A stretch of DNA of 64,000 nucleotides from Nocardia concava NBRC 100430 (GCF_000308815.1 NZ_BAFX01000206.1:62001-126000); one strand, 5' to 3'. Positions 52,856 through 61,621 are shown, counted from the first letter of the stretch. Numbers and translations: made by a program. Notes: generated from the letters alone by a model not told the origin.

Positions 52856-54898
52856 ATGACGAGCAACCCGTTCTTCGAGCGCAGCACGCTGCCCTATGAG
52901 CTGCCGCCGTTCGCGGAGATCAGCGAGGAGCACTATCTGCCCGCCTTCGAACGGGGGATGGCGGAGCAGCTGGCCGAGATCGCTGCGATCACGGCGCTGG
53001 ACGAGGCCCCGACGTTCGCGAATACCGTTGAGGCGCTGGAGCGTTCGGGTGCCGTGCTGACGCGGGTGTCGCTGGTGTTCTTCAACCTCGTGTCCTCGGA
53101 TACGAACGAGCGCATCCAGGAGATCGAGGCGGAGGTCTCGCCGCGGCTGGCCGCGCACTCGGATGCCATTCACCTGGATCCGGTGCTGTTCGGCCGGATC
53201 GACTCGTTGTACGAGCGCCGCGCCGAACTCGGGTTGGATGCCGAGCAGACGCGGCTGGTGGAGCGATACCACCTGCGATTCGTGCGCGCCGGGGCCCGGC
53301 TGGATGCGGCGCAGCAGGCTCGGTTGCGTGAGCTCAATGCGGAACTCGCCACGGCGTCAACGGAATTCGGTCAGGAGAATCTGGCGGCCAGTAACGCGGC
53401 GACGCTGATCCTCGACAGTGAGGACGAACTCGCCGGGCTCCCCCCGGCCGCGGTGGCCGCTGCGGCGGAGAATGCCGATGCTCTCGGGCATCCGGGGAAA
53501 TGGGCGCTGAGCCTGCAGAACGTCTCCAATCAGCCTGTATTGGCAGATCTGGCGGACCGGGCGGTGCGGGAACGCATGATGGCGGCGTCGCTGGGCCGCG
53601 GGTTCGGTACGAACGGAGGCAATGCCGCTCTGGGAGCTCGCATGACGGCCCTGCGCGCCGAACGAGCTGAGCTGCTGGGGTATTCGGATCACGCCTCCTA
53701 CGCCGTGGCCGATCAGACCGCGAAAACCGCTGAGGCGGTGGAGGATATGCTCGCTCGCCTGGTGCCGCCCGCGGTCGCCAATGCCGAGCGGGAGGCCGGC
53801 GAGCTCACGGCCGCCATGCGGGCCGTCGACGCGGAGGCCGAACTGCGCTCGTGGGATTGGCAATTCTGGTCGGAAAAGCTTCGGGCCGAACAGTTCTCGG
53901 TGGACGGCGAGGTGCTGCGCCCATATCTCGAACTGGAGCGGGTGCTGTGGGACGGCGTATTCCACGCGGCCGGGCTGGTCTACGGGCTCACCTTCCGGGA
54001 ACGCACCGACCTGACCGGCTATCACCCGGAGGTGCGCGTCTTCGAGGTCTTCGACGCCGACGGCAGCGAGCTGGGCCTGTTCCTCGGCGACTTCTTCAAG
54101 CGCCCGTCCAAGCGCGGTGGCGCGTGGATGAATTCGCTGGTCCGCCAGTCGAAACTGCTGGGGCAGCGGCCCGTCGTGGTCAACAACCTCAATATCGTGA
54201 AACCGGCCGAGGGTGAACCGGCCCTGCTGACCTGGGACAACGTCCGCACGCTCTTCCACGAGTTCGGGCACGCCCTGCACGGGCTGTTCTCGGATGTGGT
54301 GTATCCGTTCTTCTCCGGCACCGCGGTGCCGCGCGACTTCGTGGAATTCCCGTCGCAGGTGAACGAGATGTGGATGGCGCGGCCGGAAGTGCTGGCCAAC
54401 TACGCCCGCCATATCGAAACCGGCGAGCCGATGCCCGCGGAGCTGGTCGAGCGGATGGTCGCGGCCGAACAGTTCGGTGAGGGTTTCCGCACGGTCGAAT
54501 ATCTGGCCGCGGCACTGCTGGACTGGGCCTGGCATCGTCGCACCCGCGCCGAGGCGGAGGTCGACACCGATGCCGAGGAGTTCGAGGACGCGGCCCTGCG
54601 CAAGGCCGGGGTCGCCCTCGCCGCGATCCCGCCGCGTTACCGGACCGGTTATTTCGCGCACATCTTCGCGGGCGGTTACGGGGCCGGGTACTACTCCTAC
54701 ATCTGGAGCGAGGTGCTCGACGCCGACACCGTGCAGTGGTTCGACGAGGGCGAGGAATCGATCCGCGCGAAGGGCGAGCGGTTCCGCGGCGAACTGCTCT
54801 CCCGCGGTGGCTCGGTCGACCCGCTGGAAGCCTTCGCCGCCTTCCGCGGGCGTGCGCCGGAGATCGAGCCGCTGTTGATCCGCCGGGGGTTGAACTGA
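52856..54898 (+). CDS. dcp: M3-family zinc metallopeptidase, peptidyl-dipeptidase Dcp type
   Basis: 680-residue cytosolic oligopeptidase, the same length as characterised Dcp proteins. The zinc motif HEFGH (His468, Glu469, His472) is followed by ALHGLFSD, which is the Dcp rather than the oligopeptidase A form. The downstream EFPSQVNEMW segment holds the third zinc ligand, and GGYGAGYYSYIWSE near the C-terminus is the family substrate-binding loop. The family trims dipeptides from the C-termini of short peptides during protein turnover. There is no signal peptide. I chose the ATG at 52856 because AGGTGA precedes it and the product begins MTSNPFFERSTLPYELPPF, matching family N-termini; the frame stays open upstream to 52787 but that part overlaps the divergent TPR gene. 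The function call is firm; the physiological substrate is not known. Confidence 0.95.
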   Translation: MTSNPFFERSTLPYELPPFAEISEEHYLPAFERGMAEQLAEIAAITALDEAPTFANTVEALERSGAVLTRVSLVFFNLVSSDTNERIQEIEAEVSPRLAAHSDAIHLDPVLFGRIDSLYERRAELGLDAEQTRLVERYHLRFVRAGARLDAAQQARLRELNAELATASTEFGQENLAASNAATLILDSEDELAGLPPAAVAAAAENADALGHPGKWALSLQNVSNQPVLADLADRAVRERMMAASLGRGFGTNGGNAALGARMTALRAERAELLGYSDHASYAVADQTAKTAEAVEDMLARLVPPAVANAEREAGELTAAMRAVDAEAELRSWDWQFWSEKLRAEQFSVDGEVLRPYLELERVLWDGVFHAAGLVYGLTFRERTDLTGYHPEVRVFEVFDADGSELGLFLGDFFKRPSKRGGAWMNSLVRQSKLLGQRPVVVNNLNIVKPAEGEPALLTWDNVRTLFHEFGHALHGLFSDVVYPFFSGTAVPRDFVEFPSQVNEMWMARPEVLANYARHIETGEPMPAELVERMVAAEQFGEGFRTVEYLAAALLDWAWHRRTRAEAEVDTDAEEFEDAALRKAGVALAAIPPRYRTGYFAHIFAGGYGAGYYSYIWSEVLDADTVQWFDEGEESIRAKGERFRGELLSRGGSVDPLEAFAAFRGRAPEIEPLLIRRGLN

Positions 54899-54969
54899 TT
54901 CGACTGGGGCACAGCGGATTTCCCGCTGGGATAAAGTGGATCTCCGGAGATCCGTCGGGAGGGGAGCGA

Positions 54970-55959
54970 ATGATGGGCGTAGTGCGGTCTGAAGAACACC
55001 GGACGTTTCGCGGTGTGTTGAAGCGATTCGCCGCTGTTGCGGCGGCGGCCGCGCTGGTGTCGGCCGTTGGAGCGGCGCAGGCCACGGTCGGTACCGGCCG
55101 AGCCGTGGCCGCGCCGTCGGGCGGGTACCAGGAACTGTGGGTGCCCTCCAGCATGGGCCCGATCAAGGTCCAGGTGCAGTGGGCCGCCCGCGGCGGCAGC
55201 TCGGCCCTGTACCTGCTGGACGGCTTGCGCGCTCCAGGCGACCACAGCCAGTGGACCTCCGACACCGACGCGCTGCGCCAATTCGTCGGCGACGACGTCA
55301 CTCTCGTGTTCCCGGTGGGCGGCCACTCCAGCTTCTACACCGACTGGCTGCGCCCGAGCAGCACCAACGGCCAGACCATCACCTACCGCTGGGAAACCTT
55401 CCTCACCGAGGAACTCCCCAACTTCCTCGCCGGCTACGGCGTCTCCCGCACCAACAACGCCATAGTCGGCCCCTCCATGGGCGGCAACGCCGCCCTCACC
55501 CTCGCCGCCCACCACCGAGACCAATTCCGTTTCGCCGGTTCCTTCTCCGGCTACGTGAACCCCACCTTCCCGCTGTGGAACGAGGGCATGCGCGCCGCCA
55601 TGCGCGACGAGGGCAACTTCAACCTCGACGACATGTGGGGCCCGATCACCAACCCCGCCTGGACCCGCAACGACGCCACCGTCCAGGCTGAGCTCCTCCG
55701 CGGCCTCCCCATGTACATCTGGAGCGGCAACGGCGTCCCCACCGCCGCGGACCTGACCAACACCGTAGGCAACACAGTCAACGCCATGGCCCTCGAGGCA
55801 ATGACCCAAACCGCCACCAACATCCTCCGAACCCGCCTCGCAGCCTTGGGAATCCCCGCCCGAGTAGACATCGGCCCCGGCACCCACACCTGGCCCTACT
55901 GGCAAGAGGCCCTCCGCACCGCCCGCCCCCTGATCCTCGACGCCCTGTCCGCCCACTGA
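54970..55959 (+). CDS. Secreted esterase / mycolyltransferase, antigen 85 family
   Basis: 329-residue alpha/beta-hydrolase of the esterase D / antigen 85 family. In mycolic-acid bacteria such proteins transfer mycolates onto trehalose or arabinogalactan outside the membrane. The N-terminus has a basic stretch, a hydrophobic Ala-rich core and AVAAPSGG, consistent with Sec export. The nucleophile Ser169 lies in GPSMGG and the catalytic His in GPGTHTWPYW; LLDGLRAPGDHSQW and FPVGGHSSFYTDW are antigen 85 hallmarks. The start is one of two adjacent ATGs after GGGAGGGGAG. It follows the peptidase after about 70 bp with its own ribosome binding site, and a hairpin at 55976-56004 closes the unit. This gene is the best single indication of a mycolata host. 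Whether it is a true mycolyltransferase or a related esterase cannot be settled by eye. Confidence 0.9.
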   Translation: MMGVVRSEEHRTFRGVLKRFAAVAAAAALVSAVGAAQATVGTGRAVAAPSGGYQELWVPSSMGPIKVQVQWAARGGSSALYLLDGLRAPGDHSQWTSDTDALRQFVGDDVTLVFPVGGHSSFYTDWLRPSSTNGQTITYRWETFLTEELPNFLAGYGVSRTNNAIVGPSMGGNAALTLAAHHRDQFRFAGSFSGYVNPTFPLWNEGMRAAMRDEGNFNLDDMWGPITNPAWTRNDATVQAELLRGLPMYIWSGNGVPTAADLTNTVGNTVNAMALEAMTQTATNILRTRLAALGIPARVDIGPGTHTWPYWQEALRTARPLILDALSAH

Positions 55960-55975
55960 ACTGGGCGTAGAACAG

Positions 55976-56004
55976 CGAAGCCGCAGGTCATCCCTGCGGC
56001 TTCG
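55976..56004 (+). terminator. Hairpin terminator after the esterase gene
   Basis: GAAGCCGCAGG at 55977-55987 pairs perfectly with 55993-56003 around a five-base loop, and one more C-G pair closes it (55976/56004). It lies 17 bases after the stop. It is followed by GTCCGG with no T run. Confidence 0.7.
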
Positions 56005-56045
56005 TCCGGTCTACAACGTTGTCCGAAATCTGTTCTGGTTCACGA

Positions 56046-56063
56046 TCACTCCCCGGGGCGTGA
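56046..56063 (-). terminator. Possible short hairpin downstream of the small secreted protein
   Basis: Near-palindrome TCACNCCCCGGGGNGTGA, 13 bases beyond the stop of the minus-strand gene at 56077. The stem is short and there is no T tract, so a terminator role is uncertain. Confidence 0.3.
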
Positions 56064-56076
56064 ACCCGAGGTCTCG

Positions 56077-56364
56077 CTACGCGGGGTTGTAGTCGCAGTC
56101 GATGTAGATCTCATCGGCATCGGCCGAGACGAGGACATAGCCGGGGATGATCGGACAAGACCAGTTGCCTGGTTCGCCCGCGGCATGCCCGGCACACGCC
56201 TCACCCGGCGTCTTGACGTGCTCGTCGCCGGTAACCGGGTCATACAAACAGACCTGATCAGGCACATCGGCGGAGGCCGGACTGGCTGCGGGAACCGCAA
56301 ATCCGGCGAAACCGGCAGCGGCCACCACCAACATGGCGGCATGGTTTCGAACGGTGAACTGCAT
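56077..56364 (-). CDS. Small secreted protein, unknown function
   Basis: 95-residue precursor starting MQFTVRNHAAMLVVAAAG, with a signal peptide likely cut after PASA. The mature part (about 65 residues) has four cysteines (QVCLYD, EACAGH, WSCPI, IDCDY), suggesting two disulfides outside the cell. I chose the ATG at 56364 because GAGGAG lies seven bases upstream and the signal peptide then begins at the N-terminus; the longer frame from 56421 adds an unlikely leader. No known domain is recognised. It stands alone between a short hairpin downstream and the DUF4265-like gene upstream on the same strand (99-bp gap). Confidence 0.75.
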   Translation of the reverse strand: MQFTVRNHAAMLVVAAAGFAGFAVPAASPASADVPDQVCLYDPVTGDEHVKTPGEACAGHAAGEPGNWSCPIIPGYVLVSADADEIYIDCDYNPA

Positions 56365-56463
56365 ATCGTGCTCCTCGATTGATCGTTTGGGCGCAAGCAC
56401 CCTAGCCCGGTCACATCCCAAAGGCGACTGGACGTTCGACCATCTGCCGACTGGCCCCCGGTC

Positions 56464-56979
56464 CTATTGGTCGGTGGCCGCACGCCATTCGTCGGTGACG
56501 CAACCTTCCTCGTAATGCCACCGACCCTCCTCCGCGCCCTGAAGCACCAGATGCTTCACCGCGTGAAGGTCGGCGGTGGCCGGCACATGCAGGGCGACCA
56601 AGTTGAACCGGGCAAGGCCCTCGCCTTCAACCCCTAACGGCGCGAACGCATCCAACACCGCTTGTCTCGCCTCGACCTCACCGCCGCCACCGATCGGGAC
56701 GATGCGAATCGTGCAATTGTCGGAATACTCCACGGCCTCCTCGACCCACAGCACGCCCTCGTCGTCGGCGGCGACCCGTACCACGTCCCCGGACGCATAC
56801 CCGCGAACGAAGAACGGAATATTGTTCAACTCAACGCAATCACCGCTGCGCCGATTCGCCCACATGCTCTCGGTCTTGGCGGGCGGCCACCCGTCCCCAT
56901 CTTGCGGCAGTCGAAAAACCACCTTCACCAACTCACCCGACACCGCTGCCTCCTCGCCTGCCATCACCCCGACCAGCAT
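56464..56979 (-). CDS. DUF4265-like protein
   Basis: About 171 residues, soluble, with no signal peptide. The N-terminal half contains VKVVFRLPQDGDGWPP, SMWANR and NNIPFFVRGYASGDVV followed by an acidic segment and WVEEAVEYSDNCTIRIV. This matches what I remember of DUF4265, a family of unknown function often next to toxin or surface-protein genes. The C-terminal half predicts a short alpha/beta fold with LARFNLVALHVP. The start is uncertain between ATG 56979 and ATG 56964; neither has a strong ribosome binding site. A longer frame reaching 57372 is rejected because it would overlap the divergent gene at 57106. No partner gene is evident here. Confidence 0.75.
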   Translation of the reverse strand: MLVGVMAGEEAAVSGELVKVVFRLPQDGDGWPPAKTESMWANRRSGDCVELNNIPFFVRGYASGDVVRVAADDEGVLWVEEAVEYSDNCTIRIVPIGGGGEVEARQAVLDAFAPLGVEGEGLARFNLVALHVPATADLHAVKHLVLQGAEEGRWHYEEGCVTDEWRAATDQ

Positions 56980-57091
56980 GCCAGGCTGCCCCTGCGTGCC
57001 CTGAACATCTGATGGGTAGCCCTGGGCAAAAGGCCACCGCTCGAATCGAATTAGGGGAATTCGCCCGATTACGCCCACCCCGCGCGGCTTG

Positions 57092-57105
57092 TAGTTTCTA
57101 ACGGT
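57092..57105 (+). promoter_or_regulatory. Possible leaderless promoter for the secreted gene at 57106
   Basis: TAGTTT (57092-57097) fits the actinobacterial TANNNT -10 element and ends eight bases before the ATG. Transcription would start at or next to the start codon. No Shine-Dalgarno is visible between them, consistent with a leaderless message. No clear -35. Confidence 0.4.
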
Positions 57106-57510
57106 ATGCCGCGTCGATTGACAGCCCTGTTGGGTATCACCAGCCCGTTGTTCGCGATTGCCGTCGGTGTTGCCGCACCGCAGGCCGCCGCGGCCGAGAC
57201 GGTCGTGCTGGCGCCCTGGGTCTCGTGCACTGGCAAGTGGTGCCGCAACGAAACCGACGACACCTATCGCCTGGACGTGATCTTCGACTGCGGTCGACAG
57301 GGGCAGCGCGTAGTCCGTGCCTACCTTCCGGCACACAGGACCTCGGTCGTGGCTGGTGGCTGTGGCAGTCATCGCGAGCGCTGTTCGACCGACCGCGAGC
57401 GCTGGTGCGACGAGGACTATCCGATCCTCGGCATTCGCTACGACACTGTGGTCGTCGACAACGGACCGATTCCGCCCTGGCCCTTCGGCGGCACAGGCTC
57501 GTCATACTGA
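57106..57510 (+). CDS. Small secreted cysteine-rich protein
   Basis: 134 residues with a clear signal peptide (MPRRLTALLG then a hydrophobic core, probable cleavage after AAAA near residue 30). The mature part contains six cysteines (VSCTG, KWCRN, FDCGR, GGCGS, RERCS, RWCDE), compatible with three disulfides, and many charged residues, ending in a proline/glycine tail. No family is recognised. The ATG has no ribosome binding site but sits right after a TANNNT element, so it may be translated from a leaderless transcript. It is divergent from the DUF4265-like gene across about 126 bp. Confidence 0.75.
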   Translation: MPRRLTALLGITSPLFAIAVGVAAPQAAAAETVVLAPWVSCTGKWCRNETDDTYRLDVIFDCGRQGQRVVRAYLPAHRTSVVAGGCGSHRERCSTDRERWCDEDYPILGIRYDTVVVDNGPIPPWPFGGTGSSY

Positions 57511-57671
57511 ACGCGGAACAGCGGGTTCAGTGCCCGTCGCCCTGTCCCGCGCCCCGGAGCCACAGATTCGGTGACCGATTCGGGGCGGTTGTGGGGAAGC
57601 GTTGGGGGAGTGGACAATTCCGCGCGTCAAGATCACTTTTCGTCGTCTGTGGGCGGCGCGGGGAGGAAACT

Positions 57672-57893
57672 ATGAACGTCAAGCGTGGACTCGTTCGTAC
57701 GGCGCTGGGCGCGGCCGTCATTGCCGCCGGTGTCGTGACCGCCGCGGGCGTCGCGAGTGCCGATGTGCAGTTGCAGCCGTACAACGGCCAGGAGAACTCG
57801 GATATCAGTGGGTACGGGTCGGGTAGTGCCGCGGGGTCCGGGCATGCCCTCGGGGAGATGATCGGTCGACTGCTGTTCCACAACGGCGAGTAG
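57672..57893 (+). CDS. Small secreted Gly/Ser-rich peptide
   Basis: 73-residue precursor: MNVKRGLVRTALGAAVIAAG is a typical signal start, with cleavage probably after ASA near residue 30. That leaves about 43 residues that are Gly, Ser and Asn rich (NGQENSDISGYGSGSAAGSG) and end in GEMIGRLLFHNGE. There are no cysteines. GGGAGGAA lies directly upstream of the ATG at 57672, supporting this start over the longer frame. A strong terminator follows. Small exported proteins of this type are common in nocardiae and rhodococci; the function is unknown. Confidence 0.75.
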   Translation: MNVKRGLVRTALGAAVIAAGVVTAAGVASADVQLQPYNGQENSDISGYGSGSAAGSGHALGEMIGRLLFHNGE

Positions 57894-57905
57894 GTCGGCG
57901 ATGTG

Positions 57906-57940
57906 GGGCCTCGTCCGGTACGGCCGGACGAGGCCCTTTT
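57906..57940 (+). terminator. Intrinsic terminator before the sdh operon
   Basis: Perfect 13-bp inverted repeat (GGGCCTCGTCCGG at 57906-57918 with 57924-57936), five-base loop, followed immediately by TTTT. It separates the small secreted gene from sdhC. Confidence 0.9.
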
Positions 57941-58047
57941 GCGTTGATGGCGGTTCGGTGCGGTAACGATCTTGTAGATGTTGCGAGTGGTTTGCTGGTT
58001 GGAGGGTGTGGGTCGGTAGGTTCTGGGCTCGAGGAGGTCCTGGAGCG

Positions 58048-58821
58048 ATGACGCCTACTGCCGAGAAGGTGGAGATTGCTGACGGGGGGCATGAGGTTGC
58101 GCGGGGGCCGGTGGTGGCGCGGGCGCAGTGGGGGTGGCGGGGGCGGCCGTCTTCGGTGACGCTCAAGCTGGTTATGGCCGGTACGGGGATTGTGTTCGCG
58201 CTCTTCGTGCTGGTGCACATGATCGGCAATCTGAAGGTGTATCTGGGGGCCGAGCACTTCGACGAGTATGCGCATTGGCTGCGGACGTTGTTCGAGCCGT
58301 TGTTGCCCTACGAGGGCACGCTGTGGATCTTCCGGGTAGTGCTGCTGAGTTGCTTGATCGCCCATGTCGGCTCCGCGGTGTTGTTGACCGGGCGGGCGCA
58401 CCGGGCGCGCGGGCGGTTTCGGCGCAAGGGGCTCGGGCTGCGGTCGTTCACTGCTCGCACGATGTTGGTGAGCGGGCTGGTGTTGTTGCTGTTCATCATC
58501 TTTCACATCCTCGACCTGACCGTGGGGGCGCGGCCGTTCGCGAGCGACGAGTTCGAGGACGCGACCCGGACCACCAGCTACGCCTACGACAATCTGATCG
58601 CCAGCTTCGAGCGGCCCGCGGTGGGAGCGTTCTATCTGCTGGCGATGGCCGTGCTCGGGGCGCATCTGATACACGGATTGTGGACCGCGGTCAATGATCT
58701 GGGCATTACCGGCCAGCGGCTGCGGCAGGTGTGCGTGGCGATCGGCGGGGTGCTGGCGCTGGCGGTGATGGTCGGCAATATGACGATTCCGATCGCGGTG
58801 TGGACAGGGGTGGTGTCATGA
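58048..58821 (+). CDS. sdhC: Succinate dehydrogenase cytochrome b subunit (Sdh1-type membrane anchor)
   Basis: 257-residue membrane protein that anchors the succinate dehydrogenase and passes electrons to quinone through b-type haem. It has five hydrophobic segments (about residues 38-60, 88-110, 135-158, 190-212 and 226-248). Candidate haem-ligand histidines lie within them (LVHMIGN, IAHVGSA, IFHILD, GAHLIHG). This is the single-anchor b558-like architecture, as in mycobacterial Sdh1, rather than separate SdhC and SdhD. The ATG at 58048 follows GGAG closely; an upstream in-frame GTG (58006) is less likely. Its stop overlaps the sdhA start as ATGA, so the three sdh genes form one translationally coupled operon beginning after the terminator at 57940. 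Confidence 0.93.
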   Translation: MTPTAEKVEIADGGHEVARGPVVARAQWGWRGRPSSVTLKLVMAGTGIVFALFVLVHMIGNLKVYLGAEHFDEYAHWLRTLFEPLLPYEGTLWIFRVVLLSCLIAHVGSAVLLTGRAHRARGRFRRKGLGLRSFTARTMLVSGLVLLLFIIFHILDLTVGARPFASDEFEDATRTTSYAYDNLIASFERPAVGAFYLLAMAVLGAHLIHGLWTAVNDLGITGQRLRQVCVAIGGVLALAVMVGNMTIPIAVWTGVVS

Positions 58822-60770
58822 CGATCGATCCACTGGCTGGACTGCGCACGATCGGAGCGCCGATCTCCGGCGGTGTGCCCGAGGGGGATCCGGCGCAAGC
58901 ATGGCAGCAGCGGTGCCTGGACTACCGGCTCGTCAGCCCGCTGAATCGCCGCAAGTTCACCGTGATCGTGGTCGGCACCGGACTGGCCGGTGCGGGCTGC
59001 GCGGCCGCGCTGGCCGAACTCGGTTACCACGTAGAGAGTTTCACCTTCCACGATGCCCCGCGCCGGGCGCACAGCGTCGCCGCCCAGGGCGGTATCAATG
59101 CCGCGCGGGCCCGCAAGGTCGACAACGACAGCATCGAACGCTTCGTCAAGGACACCGTGAAGGGCGGGGATTTCCGTGCCCGCGAGGCGGATTGCTTCCG
59201 CCTGGCCCGGGAGTCGACGCGCGTGATCGACCATATGAACGCCATCGGCGCACCCTTCGCCCGCGAGTACGGCGGCAGCTTGGCAACCAGATCCTTTGGT
59301 GGCGTGCAGGTTTCGCGCACCTATTACACGCGTGGGCAGACCGGGCAGCAGCTGCAGGTCGCCGCCAGCCAGGCCCTGCTGCGGCAGGTGCACGCCGGCA
59401 CGGTCAACCTGCACACCCGCAGCGAGATGCTCGACCTCATTGTCGACGACGGCCGCGCGCAGGGCATCGTCACCCGCGACCTGGTCACCGGCAAGGTCAC
59501 CGCCACCACCGGGCACGCGGTGGTGCTGGCGACCGGCGGCTACGGCAATGTCTTCTACAAGTCCACGCTGGCACGCAATTCCAACGCGACCGCGACCTGG
59601 CGGGCACATATGCGTGGCGCCCTGTTCGCCTCACCCGCGTTCATCCAATTCCATCCGACCGCCTTGCCGGTGAATTCGGAATGGCAGTCCAAGACCATCC
59701 TGATGAGTGAATCGCTGCGCAATGACGGCCGCATCTGGGTCCCCAAGCGCGCCGGAGACGACCGCGACCCCAACACGATTCCCGACAGCGAGCGCGACTA
59801 CTACCTCGAGCGCATGTATCCGTCGTACGGCAATCTGTCCCCGCGCGACGTCTCCTCGCGGGCCGCCCGCACCCAGATCGACTCCGGCCACGGCGTCGGC
59901 CCGCTGAAAAACAGTGTGTACCTGGACTTCCGGGACGCCCTGGCCCGCCTGGGACGAGACACCATCGCCGAACGCTACGGCAACCTCTTCTCGATGTACC
60001 GCGACGCCACCGGCGAGGACCCCTACGTCACCCCCATGCGGATCGCACCCGGCGCACACTTCTCGATGGGCGGCCTGTGGGCCGACTTCGACCAGATGAC
60101 CTCCATACCAGGCCTTTTCGTCGCGGGCGAGGCAAGCTGGGGATACCACGGCGCGAACCGCCTGGGCGCGAACTCCCTGCTCTCGGCCTGCGTCGACGGC
60201 TGGTTCACCCTGCCCTACGCGGTGCCCAACTACCTGGCCGGTCTGCTGGGGACCACACCGCTGAAAGCCGATGATCCCGCGGTGACCACGACGCTGACCG
60301 AGGTGAGCGATCGAGTCGAATCCCTGCTGTCGATCGGCGGCAGCCAAGGCCCCGACCGCTTCCACCGCAGGCTCGGCGAACTGCTGTACGCCGGTTGCGG
60401 CGTCTCCCGCTCAGCTCAGGGCTTGGCGGACACCATCGGCGCGATCGACAAGCTGACCGCCGAGTTCTGGACCGACCTCCGTGTCGCCGGCACCGGCGAG
60501 CAATTCAACCAGGAACTCGAAAAGGCCGGGCGCGTAGCCGATTTCCTCGGCCTGGCCCGACTGATGTGCATCGACGCACTCGACCGCGACGAATCCTGCG
60601 GCGCGCACTTCCGCGTCGAACACCAGACCCCGGATGGCGAGGCCCAGCGCGACGATGCCGACTGGGCCTTCGTATCCGCCTGGGAATACCGCCCCGACGG
60701 CCCGCAGGTCCGCCACGACGAGCCGCTGACGTTCTCCGCCGTCCCACTCCAGACGAGGAACTACGTATGA
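58818..60770 (+). CDS. sdhA: Succinate dehydrogenase flavoprotein subunit
   Basis: 650-residue FAD subunit that oxidises succinate to fumarate (or the reverse) on the cytoplasmic face. The dinucleotide-binding motif is VVGTGLAGAGCAAALAELG; the His that carries covalent FAD is in RAHSVAAQGGINAA. FQFHPTA-type residues appear as FIQFHPTALP, and the active-site region continues with HFSMGGLWADFD and GLFVAGEASWGYHGANRLGANSLL. Length and sequence character fit the Bacillus/Mycobacterium Sdh1 group rather than the proteobacterial type. It starts inside the sdhC stop (ATGA) and ends inside the sdhB start (ATGA). The direction of catalysis in the cell is not fixed by the sequence. Confidence 0.96.
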   Translation: MTIDPLAGLRTIGAPISGGVPEGDPAQAWQQRCLDYRLVSPLNRRKFTVIVVGTGLAGAGCAAALAELGYHVESFTFHDAPRRAHSVAAQGGINAARARKVDNDSIERFVKDTVKGGDFRAREADCFRLARESTRVIDHMNAIGAPFAREYGGSLATRSFGGVQVSRTYYTRGQTGQQLQVAASQALLRQVHAGTVNLHTRSEMLDLIVDDGRAQGIVTRDLVTGKVTATTGHAVVLATGGYGNVFYKSTLARNSNATATWRAHMRGALFASPAFIQFHPTALPVNSEWQSKTILMSESLRNDGRIWVPKRAGDDRDPNTIPDSERDYYLERMYPSYGNLSPRDVSSRAARTQIDSGHGVGPLKNSVYLDFRDALARLGRDTIAERYGNLFSMYRDATGEDPYVTPMRIAPGAHFSMGGLWADFDQMTSIPGLFVAGEASWGYHGANRLGANSLLSACVDGWFTLPYAVPNYLAGLLGTTPLKADDPAVTTTLTEVSDRVESLLSIGGSQGPDRFHRRLGELLYAGCGVSRSAQGLADTIGAIDKLTAEFWTDLRVAGTGEQFNQELEKAGRVADFLGLARLMCIDALDRDESCGAHFRVEHQTPDGEAQRDDADWAFVSAWEYRPDGPQVRHDEPLTFSAVPLQTRNYV

Positions 60771-61516
60771 GGCTGAGGCTGCAGATCTGGCGACAGGCCG
60801 ACACCGCCACCCCCGGCGGCTACGAGGAGTACGTCGTCGACGACGCCGCCCCCGAGATGTCGCTGCTCGAACTCCTCGACCGGCTCAACGACACCCTCGT
60901 CGCCGAGGGCCGCGACCCGGTCGCCTTCGACTCCGACTGCCGCGAAGGCGTCTGCGGCTCTTGCGGAATCACCGTCGACGGCCGCCCCCACGGCCCCGTC
61001 GCCAACACGCCGTCCTGCCGTCAGCACGTGCGCTCGTTCGCCGACGGCGCGCGCATCCGCCTCGAACCCCTGCGCTCGGCCGCCTACCCGGTGGTCCGCG
61101 ATCTCGTCGTCGACCGCTCCGCCCTGGACCGCCTGATCGAGGCCGGCGGCCACATCGCCGTCGACGCGGGCACCGCCGCCGACGCCGACACCGAACCCCT
61201 CCCGCACGACGATGCCGAGTACGCCCTGGATTTCGCGGCCTGCATCGGCTGCGGCGCCTGCGTGGCCGCCTGCCCGAACGGGGCCGCGCACCTGTACGCG
61301 GGCGCGAAACTGCTGCACCTGGGCACCGTGACCCGGGGCCGCCAGGAACGCGGCCGCCGCGCCCGCGATCTGATCGGGCAGATGGAGCAGGAGTTCGGCC
61401 CCTGCTCCAGCTACGGCGAATGCTCCCAGGTCTGCCCCGAATCCATTCCGCTCACCGCCGTCGCCGCCGTCAACCGCGAGGTGGTGTGGGCCCGCCTCCG
61501 CGGCCCCAAGAACTGA
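60767..61516 (+). CDS. sdhB: Succinate dehydrogenase iron-sulfur subunit
   Basis: 249-residue electron-transfer subunit linking the flavin to the membrane haem and quinone. All three clusters are visible: the [2Fe-2S] ligands in SDCREGVCGSCG with a later Cys in NTPSCRQH, the [4Fe-4S] motif CIGCGACVAACP, and the [3Fe-4S] motif CSSYGECSQVCPESI. Length matches the mycobacterial Sdh1 iron-sulfur protein. It overlaps the sdhA stop by four bases. It is the last gene of the operon; no clear terminator hairpin is seen in the 105 bp that follow. Confidence 0.96.
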   Translation: MRLRLQIWRQADTATPGGYEEYVVDDAAPEMSLLELLDRLNDTLVAEGRDPVAFDSDCREGVCGSCGITVDGRPHGPVANTPSCRQHVRSFADGARIRLEPLRSAAYPVVRDLVVDRSALDRLIEAGGHIAVDAGTAADADTEPLPHDDAEYALDFAACIGCGACVAACPNGAAHLYAGAKLLHLGTVTRGRQERGRRARDLIGQMEQEFGPCSSYGECSQVCPESIPLTAVAAVNREVVWARLRGPKN

Positions 61517-61593
61517 ACCCTGCCTTCGTCCAACAATTCCCGCCGATCATCTTTGTATCACCCTGTCCAACAGCGAATTCCGCTCCAACTTGC

Positions 61594-61599
61594 TACAGT
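61594..61599 (+). promoter_or_regulatory. Possible -10 element of the NTPase gene
   Basis: TACAGT fits the TANNNT consensus, 22 bases before the ATG, leaving room for a short leader with the GGGAGG site. No convincing -35 is seen. Confidence 0.3.
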
Positions 61600-61621
61600 C
61601 TCGCTCAGTTCGAGGGAGGCG

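Noticed and set aside
56980..57372. N-terminal extension of the DUF4265-like gene to 57372
   Set aside because: It would overlap the divergent secreted-protein gene, and the extra residues look like translated noncoding DNA.
58048..61516. Fumarate reductase (frd) instead of succinate dehydrogenase
   Set aside because: The two cannot be fully separated by sequence, but the single five-helix anchor and subunit lengths fit the actinobacterial Sdh1 group best.
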